DNA from: Telopea speciosissima | Lineage: Eukaryota > Streptophyta > Magnoliopsida > Proteales > Proteaceae | Assembly (NCBI RefSeq): GCF_018873765.1 | Contig: NC_057926.1 | Coordinates: forward strand, 38,920,946-38,984,945 | DNA: 64,000 nucleotides | Reading direction: 5' to 3' | In this document: one piece after another, positions 22,521 to 32,923 of the stretch | Layout of the letters: every line of letters begins with the position of its first letter | Numbering within the stretch: the stretch's first letter is position 1 | Program-made: the position numbers and the translations under genes | Notes under the pieces: generated by a model | Databases searched by the model: none | Told to the model about the DNA's origin: nothing | The model's input: the letters and a program-made list of their open reading frames with translations, nothing else

Positions 22521-22795
22521 CAAGGCTCAGATGACCTTGGTGAGTATGTCTCTTGGTGTGCCGATCACTAGCTCTCGCTCTCGAGGTCGACTTCTCCAGA
22601 CTCAGAAGACTTGTACGGATCCTGACATTGAATGCTATCACTGACACGTCAGGCGACGCTTCGTCGTTCGTGCGATACGTCACTAGGCGATATCATTACA
22701 CTTGAGTATTCGAACTGTAACTCATCGGGGACCGTTGGATCGATCGAAAGCTTCCTGATCATTGGATCTTATCATTTTGGTTACCCCTCATTCCC

Positions 22796-22804
22796 TATAA
22801 ATAG
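22796..22804 (+). promoter_or_regulatory. TATA box upstream of antisense ORF of Tat-2
   Basis: TATAAATAG lies about 150 bp upstream of the ATG at 22952, on the strand of the antisense ORF and outside the LTR. This suggests a dedicated promoter between the 3' LTR and the ORF. Confidence 0.5.
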
Positions 22805-23936
22805 ATAACTATTTTCCTTCATTTGCACTTGCTTCCGATTTCAGAGCACTCAGATTCTCAAGCGCTTGGCTTTCTCATGATCAGAGTTTCAAGCGTTCAG
22901 CTTTCCTTCGCCTTCAACCTCGGCATCCAATAAGTCTTCTAACCCTTAGTGATGTCAGTTGGTAGTGGGTTAGAAGAGGAAGTCCTCGATGAACTGCGAG
23001 AGATTATGCAGCTGAGCCAAGCGTTCAACTTGCAGTCGCTGTTGGATGACACTCTTGATAAGGGCTCGGACGAGCCCAGATTGGTTGATCCTCAACATTT
23101 CGGCAATGCCGAGGTTCCTCTGTTTCTAGAGTCAGAACATCCTACCCAATCCTCTACCGAAGAACATGAGGGGGATTTGGGGTCATCCTCGAAAGAAGGT
23201 GAGGCTTCTGACGAAGATAGGTCTTCTGACAACGAGGAAGATGGGTCGGCAAGTTCATCTTCTGAAGTTCCTGAGCAGACTGAGGGTAGTATCGGGTCGG
23301 TGGAGAGCAATATTACTTAGGCCAATCTCGTGGACTTTAGGGAGCGATATGGGATTCCCAAGAGTATCTGACTCTGAGTTCCCAGGCCTCAGGAGTTGGC
23401 CTATTTTATTAGGCCTAGCAAAGTGGCCTTGTACGAGATCACTTTTAAGTATGCCTTCCGTTTTTCGGTTCTTCGCCTGGTGGACGAGATTTTAGATCAT
23501 TTCCACCTATCCCCAGGCCATCTGACCCCAAATGCATGGCTTCTCATGTATGGCTTCCACGTTTTCTTTGGCAGAATGGGTCAGATAGAGTCTGTGGCCC
23601 TTTTTCCCCAAGTCTGGTACTTGAAGAAATTCAAGGATAACAGGTGGTATTATTTCGCTCGTCAACCCCAAAACTGCTTGACTCTGAACGCTTGTAAATA
23701 CTTGGCTCGTGTACCGAGTTCCAACAAACATTAGAAGCCTCAATTTTTCTTTGCTTCTATCCTCAACTGTCCGATTAGGACCAGGTGGAAGCAAATCAAG
23801 TTGAAGTACGTCAACCGGGTGTCGCCCCTAAACGAGTACGATCAAACTTCGTACAACCAAATCCTTCGGCATACACCTTTTAATGTGTTGCAACTTCTAG
23901 AGCAGGGCTTCCTCCGACTGTGGAGTCTGACCCCGG

Positions 23937-24010
23937 GTAGGTAGTCTATGCCGACCTCTTATACTTGTAATTTTTATGTAATCAATTTGCTCATCCTCTT
24001 TTTTTTGCAG
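23937..24010 (+). other. predicted intron 1 of Tat-2 antisense ORF
   Basis: Donor CCCCGG|GTAGGTAG, acceptor TTTTTTTTGCAG|TGGCAG, 74 nt. Splicing gives a phase-consistent join between the mobile domain and the coiled-coil exon. Confidence 0.6.
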
Positions 24011-24552
24011 TGGCAGGTGATCTCCCTCAGTTAGACTCGGCTCGGATGAAGGCTGAGCTTTTGGAAGAGAAGAAGAAGAAGGCGGCCGAAAAGGCCAAGA
24101 CTAAGGCCGAGAAATCTAAGGCCAAAACAGTGACTGACCTGAGCAAGAAGGACATCATCCTCGGTATTGTGGCCGATACTGCCAAGGCTGCTGCCATTGA
24201 CCTAAAGAGGAAGGAGCGTGACGAGCTGAGTTTAAGGGTGGACAAGCGGTCCAAGCCCATGATTTTGGTTAACCTGACCGGTTCCACTCCTCCCGAGGTT
24301 CCACTCAACTCTATATCCAGGTCAAGGGACTTAGCTGAGGATGTCACTGCTTATCCTACCCTAGGGAGGGCCTCATCGAGTAACGTCCCCATCCGACCCG
24401 TCTGGCGGCTATTCCAAGGGGATTCCACGGTGCGTTCAATCGCCCATGCTCAGGAATGGTTGGACGTGGGTAGGCTACCCGTCGATTGAGCCTATTTGTC
24501 TGACCTGAGTGATGTCGAGTTATCGGCCACCCTCTTTTAAGTCATGGCTCTG

Positions 24553-24631
24553 GTAAGCTTCCTGTATTGGATGGGACTATGTGCCTCCTTTCATTGGGGC
24601 TTTTTAATATACTTCCCTTTCATCTTTATAG
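24553..24631 (+). other. predicted intron 2 of Tat-2 antisense ORF
   Basis: Donor GCTCTG|GTAAGCTT, acceptor CATCTTTATAG|GGTTTC, 79 nt, T-rich. The join is in phase and continues a helical, charged sequence. Confidence 0.6.
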
Positions 24632-25104
24632 GGTTTCTCTAAGGCTACCGAGGCAGCTCTTCGGCTCGACATGCTGGCCTCGGACAATGGTTCCATTGAG
24701 GAACAACCTAAGAAGGCTGGGGAAGAGGCCAAAAAGGCCATCTAATCTCGTAAGGACGAGGGCAAGAGGAAGCAGGGCGAGACCGAGCTTGAGACTTTAA
24801 GGAACTCGGTGAAGATCTAAAATGAGAAGTGGGAAAAAAAGTCCAGAACTTAAAGGCTGAGCTCGAAGGTCTGAGGGAGAAGGCTGAGGCCGATGTACGC
24901 AAGGCTCGAGAGGCGGCTGTGGATGAGTACCTAGGGTCGGCGGACTTCTGTGAGTTGCTTCATCGGATGAGCAAGCCCACTTATGCCTCAGGATTTAATA
25001 ATGGTCGGGCAGAGATTCTCAAGGATTTTGTACTTGTGTCCAATTTGTTCCTTTAATATTACGGAAAGCCTTAACATTGATTGGTCAGTCCTAGAACCTC
25101 GAGT

Positions 25105-25550
25105 CGGCCAATCTGTGAGTATTGGTCTTATGACTTTGAATTTGCTGACCTATGAGGGTCGATCTTCGGGGTCGACCCACCTATGAGGATTGGTTTTACG
25201 ACCTTAGTATTGTCGACTTGTGAGGGTCAGTCTCCGGGGGTCGGCCAATCTATGAAGATTGGTCTTATGACCTTAGTATTGCCGACCTATGAGGGTCGGT
25301 CTTCGGGGTTGGCCAATCTATAAGGATTGGTCTTATGACCTTAGTATTGCCGACCTACAAGGGTTGGTCTTTGGGGTTGGCCAATCTATGAGGATTGGTC
25401 TGATGACCTTGAATTTGTCGACCTATGAGGGTCAGTCTTCAGGTCAACCAACCTATGAGGATTGGTCTTATGACTTTGAATTTGTCGACCTATGATGGTC
25501 GGTCTTCGAGGTTGGCCAACCTATGAGGATTGGTCTTATGACCTTGATTA
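25105..25550. repeat. seven-copy tandem repeat, ~68-bp unit, with paired stem-loops
   Basis: Unit starts at 25105, 25173, 25242, 25310, 25378, 25444 and 25513 (last partial). Each unit has two related hairpins: CCAATC-TATGAG-GATTGG and CCGACC-TATGAG-GGTCGG, followed by GTCTT. The array lies between the converging 3' ends of pol and the antisense ORF. Confidence 0.9.
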
Positions 25551-25931
25551 ATACACCATTTGAAATGAACTATGAACTCGGATGAGAACTTCACTTTATT
25601 GATGCCAAATCTTCAAAATTTTCAAAATTTCAAAATACACTTTGCCTACAACCGAGGCTTACAAATAACTTCTACTGATAAAATTTCTTTAAGTTCTCAG
25701 AATTCCAAAGTCGGGGTATCTTCTTGCCCCCCAGAGTCTTTAAGCGATACGTCCCTAGTCGGATCTGCTTGGAGACTATGTACGATCTTTCCCAATTTGG
25801 CGTGAGCTTTTCTTGTTCCTTCAGTTGAAATGCACTAGCCTTTCTTAGGACGAGGTGCCCTTGACAGAATAGTTGTTACTTCACTCTAGAGTTATAATAC
25901 TTGGCCATTCTTTACTGGTACGCTATCTTCC
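25551..25931. other. short tail between repeat array and integrase end of Tat-2
   Basis: No ORF with a recognisable domain. Minus-strand sequence next to integrase may be its decayed C-terminal module. Confidence 0.4.
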
Positions 25932-26622
25932 TTAGTAGTGCGTTCTCCCTTCATCAAGAAAGTCTAGATTTGCCCTTAGGCAATCTTCATGTGTCCTCTC
26001 GTTAAAGCTGAGTGCTCTGTAGGATGAGGCTTTAACCTCTACCAGAGTGAGTACCTCGGTGTCGTATGGCAATCGAAATGGGCTTTCTCCAGTTGGTGTT
26101 CTTACCGTCGTTCGATAGGCCCAAAGCATGCTCGACAGTTCTTCCACCCATCTTCCTTTGGCCTCGTCCAACCTTCTCTTAACTCCTATTAGTAGCGTTC
26201 AGTTAGACACCTCAACTTGACCATTAGCTTTTGGATGAGCCACCTCCATCAGGCAAAAGTCAGTGTAGAAGTATTTACAAAATTCTCGAAAGTACGGGTT
26301 GTCGATAATTAGCTCCTTAGGAAGGGTGAATCTGTAGATGACTTTGTCCCAGAAGAACTTCTCCATATTCTTCTCGGTAATGGTTGCCAATGGTTCAGCC
26401 TCGATCCATTTGGTGAAATAATCAATGGCGACCACCAAATACTTTCTGTTTCCCGTGGCCGAGATAAAATCTCCAAGTATGTCCATCCCCCACATGGCGA
26501 AGGGGATCAGACTTAGCATTGGGGACAATCACGTCGCGGGCTGGTGTTGGGCGGGGCCAAACAATTGACATTTCTCGTAAGTCTTCATATACTTCATGGC
26601 CTCTTCTTACATTCTCGGCCAA
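25932..26622 (-). pseudogene. integrase of Tat-2
   Basis: Minus-strand blocks include 'WGMDILGDFISATGNRKYLVVAIDYFTKWIEAEPL' (first catalytic Asp in the MDILG block), 'ELIIDNPYFREF' (the IIDNG block changed to IIDNP), then 'ANGQVEVSN' with the catalytic Glu, and 'WVEELSSMLWAYRTTVRTPTGESPF'. The TGA after VSN fits CGA to TGA. A frame change precedes the core at about 26500. Confidence 0.8.
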
Positions 26623-26801
26623 TAGAACCCTTGCCGGAGTACCTTATATACTAGTGCTCGGCCTCCCATGTGACTTCTGCATATTCCTTTGTGTGTATCT
26701 TTCAAAGCATACTTGACACCTTTTGGTCCAAGGAATCTAAGTAGTGGGGTTGAGGCTGCCCTCTTGTACAAGACTCCATCAATCATGGTGTACTTTATGG
26801 C

Positions 26802-27835
26802 TCAGATTTTGATCTTCCTAGCCTCATCTCGGTCCTCTAGGAGTTGGTCATTCTCCAAATAATTGACGATTGGGTCCATCCAGGTCGGACCATCCTCTTC
26901 GATGTGATTAACCTTCTTGTCGTTCAACGATGGCTCATCCAGAATCTCGATATAGACCAAACTGCTCAGACTAGGGATTTTGGCCTTGGCAAGCCGTGAT
27001 AGGGAATTGGCCACGAAATTTTCTTCCTGCGGTACTTGGGTCATCTTGAAATGTTTGAACTCGGTGATTAGGCCTCGGGATCGGCCAAGGAAAGCTATCA
27101 TTCAATAATCCTTTGCCTCATTTTTGCCATTAACCTGGTTTACCACCAACTATGAGTCACATCTTACTTTTAGCCGTGTGATGCCTATGGCTTTAGCGAC
27201 TCAGAGCCCACCAAGTAGAGCCTCGTACTCGGCCTCGTTGTTAGAGGCGGAAAACTTGAATCTCAAGGCGTATTGGATGTGAAACCCCTTGGGGCTAACT
27301 AGAATTAGTCCCACTCCACTTTCGACTGAGTTACATGAACCATCAACATTCATAGTCCATGCCTATTCGACCTCAGCCTCGGATGTGTTTTCTTCTCGGC
27401 CTTGGGGGTCGGCTATAGTGCACTTGGCAATGAAGTTAGCTAATGCTTGCCCCTTTATCGCTATGCGGGGGCGATAGTTGATGTTGTACTCACTTAAATC
27501 GATGGCACATGCAATGAGCCGACCCGACACATCTGGTTTGTACAATATCTTCTTGAGGGGTTGATCGATGAGGACCGCGATCGAAGGAGTTTGCAAATAC
27601 GGCCTCAGCTTCCTTGTTGCCGTTACTAAGGCTAATGCTACTTTCTTAAACTTTGAGTACCGCGTCTCAGCATCAATTAATACATGGCTAATATAGTATA
27701 GGCCTTCTTCCTTAAGCAGTACCGCACTGACAGCTATGGGAGTTGAAGCCAAGTGTAATTGTAGTTCTTCATTAGGCTCAGGTCGGGCGAGTAGAGGTGG
27801 ATTCTCCAAGTATTCTTTTAACTCTTCGGTGGCTC
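26802..27835 (-). pseudogene. RNase H region of Tat-2
   Basis: The RT-linked RNase H reads 'LHLASTPIAVSAVLL', 'YYISHVLIDAETRYSKFKKVALALV', 'IKGQALANFIA'. The plant-type second RNase H follows at 27100-27360 in broken frames ('CGSCNVDGSCNSVESGVGLIL', 'ASNNEAEYEAL'-like text), then 'FKMTQVPQEENFVANSLSRLAKA'. Adjacent stops near 27836 (TAA TGA) both fit C-to-T. Confidence 0.75.
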
Positions 27836-27836
27836 A

Positions 27837-29801
27837 TTAGTACTCATCCGTCCACCCAAAATCCTTCGGACTCTGAAGATTCTTCAATGTTTTGAAGAAG
27901 GGTAGGTACTTATCACCTGATCTTGACATAAACTTTGATAACGCAGCTACTCCCCCATTCAATCTTTGTACTTCTCGGATCGTCCTTGGAGGGCTCATCT
28001 CCTGGATGACCTTGATTTTTATTACGTTGGCCTCAATGCCTCGGACGAAGACCATGAATCCAAGGAATTTCCTTGAGGTTACTCCAAAGGCACATTTGGT
28101 GGGGTTCAACTTCATCTAGTCCCTCCTCAATACCCCAAAAGCTTCTTCTAGGTCGGCCAAGTGATTCTAGGCCTTTAGGTTCTTGACCACCATATTGTAG
28201 ACACTAATTTTTTGTCACCACCTAATTAGCGATGATGACAACGGGACATGGACGATAGACGATGCACTCTCCCTCTTTTTAGACCCAAGATACCTGACCC
28301 ATAAGACCAAGAACCATGCTTAACATAAAAAGGCCCATTTTAAGCCTAAAAACAAGAAAAAATGGCACTGCGCTCCTACGGCGCCATGGACTCTTCCCAC
28401 GGCACCGTGGACATCTTCCCATGGCACCTTGGAGATGTGTACCAGATTTCCACGGTGCCATGAGGGGGTGTGACATCAGCCTTCTGACGTCACCCACAAC
28501 TCCGTGGAGGACTTATCCGATCAGGAGAGAGAAGGGGTCCCTCCCTATAAATAGGAGGGTCCCCTCCCACATTTCTAAAGGAAGATTGGGTGGAGAGACT
28601 CTCCCCAAGTGATTCCTAGCCTATTTTCCTCCCTTTTCACCCTCATTTCTCCTCCTTCTCTCATGAGAGTGTGAGTGCTTGAAGTTTTCTTGTGGCGGAC
28701 AGATCCTTCGATTGTCCCTCTGAGTATAGAACACTTTGGCTCCTTGGCATTGTTATCCCGTCTATGCATGGATAACCATCAAAACTCCTTTATTACACAC
28801 GTTATTCTATCTATTTAACCCTCTCCAAATCACTTAAAAGAGCCGTTACTCTGCCGAGAAAGAATCGGCGTCAGTCCATTCGTCTATCTCCCCTAAGCCA
28901 GGGGAATACAACCATACAGGTATAATTACTGCATTTTTGTTGATTCAATGTAGTCCTTTAATATTTCATCATTTTAGTCCATATTTTGCATATATGTAAT
29001 GTAGTTTATTATGCTTTAGTTCAATTCATAGCATCTGAATGTAGTTCATAATATCTCCCGTCCTCATAATAAAAGAGAGAGAAGATTCGTCCTTATGTAG
29101 CATCTAACACAGAGAGATCGGCTTTGGCCGGGCGAGGTGGGTGCCTAACACCTTCCCACACTCGTAATCTGACCCCTTACCCGAACCTTTGGTCAGACCA
29201 TATGGAGTCACGTAGCCCAATTCCACTCATAACGGTTAGGGCTACACTTAATGGGTCCTAGGCCCTAACCCTAGGTGGCGACTTCACATTACAGTAGCAT
29301 ATTTTAATGCATGATCCCAATCCCCTATTTATCAATAGTATACATTAACAATATTATCCATATCCATATACACACACATATATCTCCCAAAATCCTATGT
29401 CGCCATATACAATAAGGGCCGGGGGAACCCTCGTCCCGAGGACCATAGTACTTACACATATCATCTACGTATACTTCTATATTTCGGCCAATCTGATCTT
29501 GGAACATGTGGTTCACCATTCATTGGTATGTGGCCCTTACAATTTTCAATTCGAATGGCATGACCCGGTAGCAAAAGTTTTCTTGGTCAATTGAGAAGGC
29601 GGTGTGTGCCTCATCTTCTTCGTGCATGAGGATCTGATTGTAGCCCCAGTATGCGTCCATGAAGCTGAGCATCTCGTGTCCGACTGTGGCGTCAATTAAT
29701 AAGTCAATCCGAGATAAGGGGTACTCATCTTTGGGACACGCCTTATTGAGGTCGATGTAATTGACGCACATTCTCCACTTCCAATTAGGCTTAGGAACCA
29801 T
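27837..29801 (-). pseudogene. reverse transcriptase of Tat-2, split by a solo LTR
   Basis: Upstream half (29457-29801): 'WRMCVNYIDLNKACPKDEYPL', 'MLSFMDAYWGYNQILMHEED', 'CYRVMPFELKIVRATYQ', then the catalytic 'VYVDDM' at about 29459-29475. The rest (27837-28195) resumes with 'MVVKNLKA' and 'MKLNPTKCAFGVTSRKFLGFMV'. The 1261-bp insert (28196-29456) falls directly after the YVDD box and carries its own target duplication. Confidence 0.85.
28196..29456 (+). mobile_element. solo LTR inserted in Tat-2 reverse transcriptase
   Basis: Begins TGTAGACACTAA and ends AGTACTTACA. The exact 5-bp duplication CATAT occurs at 28191-28195 and 29457-29461. No coding sequence. A TATA-like CTATAAATAGG lies near 28547-28557 on +. 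TG...CA ends, a 5-bp duplication and the absence of internal domains make it a solo LTR, left by recombination between two LTRs. Confidence 0.85.
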
Positions 29802-29888
29802 GATGATATTCGCAAGCCAAGTCGGGAACTTCTCTTTACTGATGTAGCCAGACTGTCAAAGCTTTTTCACCTCTTCTTTGATCACGAT

Positions 29889-30470
29889 CTACCGATTATG
29901 GGCATAGTTCCTTCTCTTCTGCTGAACCGGCTTTTGGGTCTGATTAACATGGATTCGGTGCTTAGCTACATGCCTCGGTATCCCTGGCATGTCCACGGCC
30001 GACCATGCGAAGACATCCACATTCTTCCTTAGGAAATTCCTGAGCTGACCCCTTTGTTCTTCGTTCAGTAGCGATCCGAGCTGGACCGTCTTAATGGGAT
30101 CCTCGTCACTGAGGGAGAAAGGGATGAGGTCTTCCATCGGCTTCCCCCTCCATTCGGTCTGCTCATCACGTTGATCTTCGAGAAGATCTTCTACACACTT
30201 GGCCATTCCTCGAACGTTGCCCTTGTTTTCCTTGACAAACGTCGTGTAGCATTCCCTACCCTTCTTTTGGTCGCCTTGAATTTCTCCAATCCCGTTCTCC
30301 GTGGGGAACTTCATCTTTAAATGGATAGGGGAGATGACGGCTTGAAGGGCGGTTAGGGTCGGCCTGCCGAGTATTGCGTTGAAGACCAGGACCGATCTCA
30401 CCACCATGAACTTGACTTTTATTATTGTTTGGCACGACGCTTCTCCGAGTGTGATCAATAGTTTAATCAA
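29889..30470 (-). pseudogene. protease and RT N-terminal region of Tat-2
   Basis: The minus frame has 'FMVVRSVLVFNAILGRPTL' (the protease 'NAILGRPWL'-type block), an acidic linker, then 'EEQRGQLRNFLRKNVDVFAWSAVDMPGIPRHVAKHRIHV', the conserved lead-in to Tat RT. The protease active site lies upstream (about 30560-30610, 'IDTGASMDLM'-like in another frame), so a frameshift separates the two. Confidence 0.7.
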
Positions 30471-30963
30471 CCCTTTGATTGTGGCTGAGGCCTTTGAGAA
30501 TCAGTGTATGGAGGTTCCCTTGGGCTTGCGTACGTCGTCGACGAAGCCAAACTGTTGGTACGCATCCAGCTACATCAAGTCCATCGATGCTCCCGTGTCT
30601 ATCAATACCCGGTGAACAGGTCTCTTCGTAATCTCCACCTGCACTACCAAAGCATTATCATGAGATAAGCTTATACCTTCGAGGTCGGCCTCGGTGAAGG
30701 AGATCATTGTCTCGGTCCATGCTATCATGCTCGGCATCTCTGTGACCGCGACAAACTATGCGTTGGCTTTAGCTTTTCTTATTGACTCTTGCCCGAGGCC
30801 CCCAAGGATGGTGCATATCGGTACCCCCTTGGTACCACTCGGCCCTGAACCCTCATCTTTCTTTTTGGGTCGGGCCTTGTTCTCGTTGGGCTCGGCCCTC
30901 CTATTGTCATGCCTCAGCTCATCTTTCTTCCAATCATGATCTTCGTTGCATTGACCTCCGCGT

Positions 30964-32880
30964 TCATCTCGGCCCCTTCACGTATAGCTTCAAATGTCCC
31001 GCCTTTATCAGCTCTTTAATCTCTCTCTGTAGCTTATAACAATCTTCGGTGTTGTGACCGATGTCTTTGTGGAATTGGCAACACATATTTGGATTCCAAG
31101 ATAACCCTGCTTGCATCGGTCGCAGTCGACGAATATAACCTTCATCCTGGATTTGCATCAAAATCTCTTTTCGAGATGTATTCAAGGAAGTGTAATCGGG
31201 ACTTCGGGCTTGATCGGTCTTCTTGGGTCGGCAATCAGTCTTGGAGCACTTTTCTTCTTTGCGGTCATCCCCCGCTGATCTTTTCTTTTCACTCTTTCCG
31301 TCGTTTGCCTTTCTGGCCTGAAGCACCTCGGCCATATTTGCAAACTCATTGCATCTCTCCAGGAGCTCGGCCATATTTTTGGTAGGCTTTCGGGCTAGAT
31401 CCTTGATGAGGTCCATGTCTGAAAGGCCGTTGCTCATCGCCGTGTGGACCGTAGCTTTATCTAGATCCTTGAGGTCCAAGTATTCTTTATTAAAACGGGA
31501 GACGAAGGCTCGGATGGACTCGTTAGGCTTTTGCTTCACACTCAAGAGGTTGACCATCATCTTCTTGTGTTTCATACTGCTCTGGAAATGCATGACGAAG
31601 GCTCGACAGAGCTGAGAGAAGCTTGTAATTAACTTCTCTGACAACCAGGAGAACCATGATGTCGCCGCCCCTTTAAGGGATGAGGGGAGGCTCGGCATAA
31701 GATGATTTTCGTTCCCCCATACATAGTCATCATCGTGTTGAAGTAGTTGATGTGATTAGCCAGGTCAATGGTCCCATCGTATCTTTCAAAGGGAGGCGGC
31801 TTGAACCCTGTTGGGAGCGGTGCAGTCCTGATTTTCAACGGGTAGGGATGTCGCCCGATCATTGAATAGGCATCCGCCGTCGTCCGCTTCTTTAAACCTT
31901 GTACCTACTCGGTGAGTTCATATAATCGTCTTTCCACCTCAGTCTCAGGTGCTCGCCGATCTGCACTCTAAGATGTGGTCGGCTTTCGCAGTTGTGGTTC
32001 TCGGCTCGATCACCCCCACTTGCTCGCGCATGTCCATCATTCTAGAAGTTGGACCCTTGGGGGTTTCGCTGACGATCTTCTCGACCCGTGGGGCTTCGGC
32101 ATCGAGGACTGCGATGGGATCCTTCCTGACATCCATGGTTCCTTTGGGGGTCCTCCCGCTGCTCGCGGTGCCACCTCCATGGTCCGTTCCCCCTAGTCGG
32201 CCCAAGAAAACTGATCTTCTGACCATTGAATTCGCCGGATTGATCTCTTCTCTTACCCTTGAAGCTACTCAGTGTTCCTGCTCGCCAAGATGTGTGTTTC
32301 CATTTAACCGAGGTGGTGTGACTTGGTGAGGCGTTTGAGACGACGTAGCTCCGCTCGGATCTCCTCAGAGTCAACCACCATTGAGCTGCCGTAATTCTCC
32401 CACGGGCGTTGGAGTCAACAGTAATGCAGCCGGTGATTGGCCCAAAGTTCCTCCCTAAGCCATCTGGGTCATGAGGGCTCGTAGCATCTCATTGGTGCGA
32501 AGCACTTAGAGCTGAATATCCATGACTTGTCGATTATTTACTGGGGCTTTTGGTTCTAAATTTTTTGGTACGGGGGGTGGCGACGGTAGATTCACCCAGA
32601 CAGTAGTCGGCTCAACCTGTGGCTGACCCTTTAGTGTCGTGTTTTGGAAGCTTCCTCCGTTGTCGCCGTCTCCCTACAAGGCCGGGTTGGCAATTGCACT
32701 TACAATGCGTTGGGTTCCCCCTCCTTGAGGAGGTCTTTCGGCCACTCCCTGATGTGAAGTCTTGGGCGGGGTGAGTTTCTCGGACCTCCTTTGGGTTACA
32801 TTTCTTTCTCCTCGAAAGCGACAGTATGCTGACCCAACCTCGTGTGCGTCATTACCTTCTCTCTTTCGATCGGTAGAAAC
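30964..32880 (-). pseudogene. gag of Tat-2
   Basis: The clearest part is 30964-31698: 'GAATSWFSWLSEKLITSFSQLCRAFVMHF', 'LLSVKQKPNESIRAFVSRFNKEYLDLKDL' (retrotransposon gag domain), then basic sequence and 'CQFHKDIGHNTEDCYKLQREIKELIKAGHL', a Cys-His nucleocapsid-type motif. Further upstream (31629-32226 and 32674-32880) is Pro/Arg-rich N-terminal sequence broken by frame changes. Confidence 0.8.
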
Positions 32881-32901
32881 GACGATGTTTAAAAGACGTC
32901 G

Positions 32902-32919
32902 TTCCCACAGATGGCACCA
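32902..32919 (-). other. primer binding site of Tat-2
   Basis: On the minus strand TGGTGCCATCTGTGGGAA begins four bases after the 5' LTR. This form is common in plant Tat/Athila-type elements. Confidence 0.7.
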
Positions 32920-32923
32920 AATC

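Larger units (their letters stand above)
22952..25056 (+). pseudogene. antisense 'putative gypsy type transposon' ORF of Tat-2, with introns
   Basis: Predicted exons on +: 22952-23936, 24011-24552, 24632 to about 25056. Exon 1 has an acidic Ser/Asp/Glu-rich segment, then 'ELAYFIRPSKVALYE', 'KYAFRFSVLRLVDEILDHFHLSPGHLTPNAWLLMYGFHVFF' and 'WYLKKFKDNRWYYFAR'. These resemble the plant domain described as putative gypsy type transposon (Transposase_28). Exons 2 and 3 encode Lys/Glu/Ala-rich coiled-coil segments (about 24040-24150 and 24640-24960). In-frame stops at 23318 (TAG), 23369 and 23375 (TGA), 23732 (TAG), 24487 (TGA), 24536 (TAA) and in exon 3 (TAA twice) all fit C-to-T changes. A frameshift lies in the A-run near 24834. 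Function unknown; the family name rests on visual similarity. Confidence 0.68.

Noticed and set aside
25105..25550. Regular repeats looked at first glance like a CRISPR array.
   Set aside because: There are no unique spacers; it is a direct tandem array inside a plant retrotransposon.
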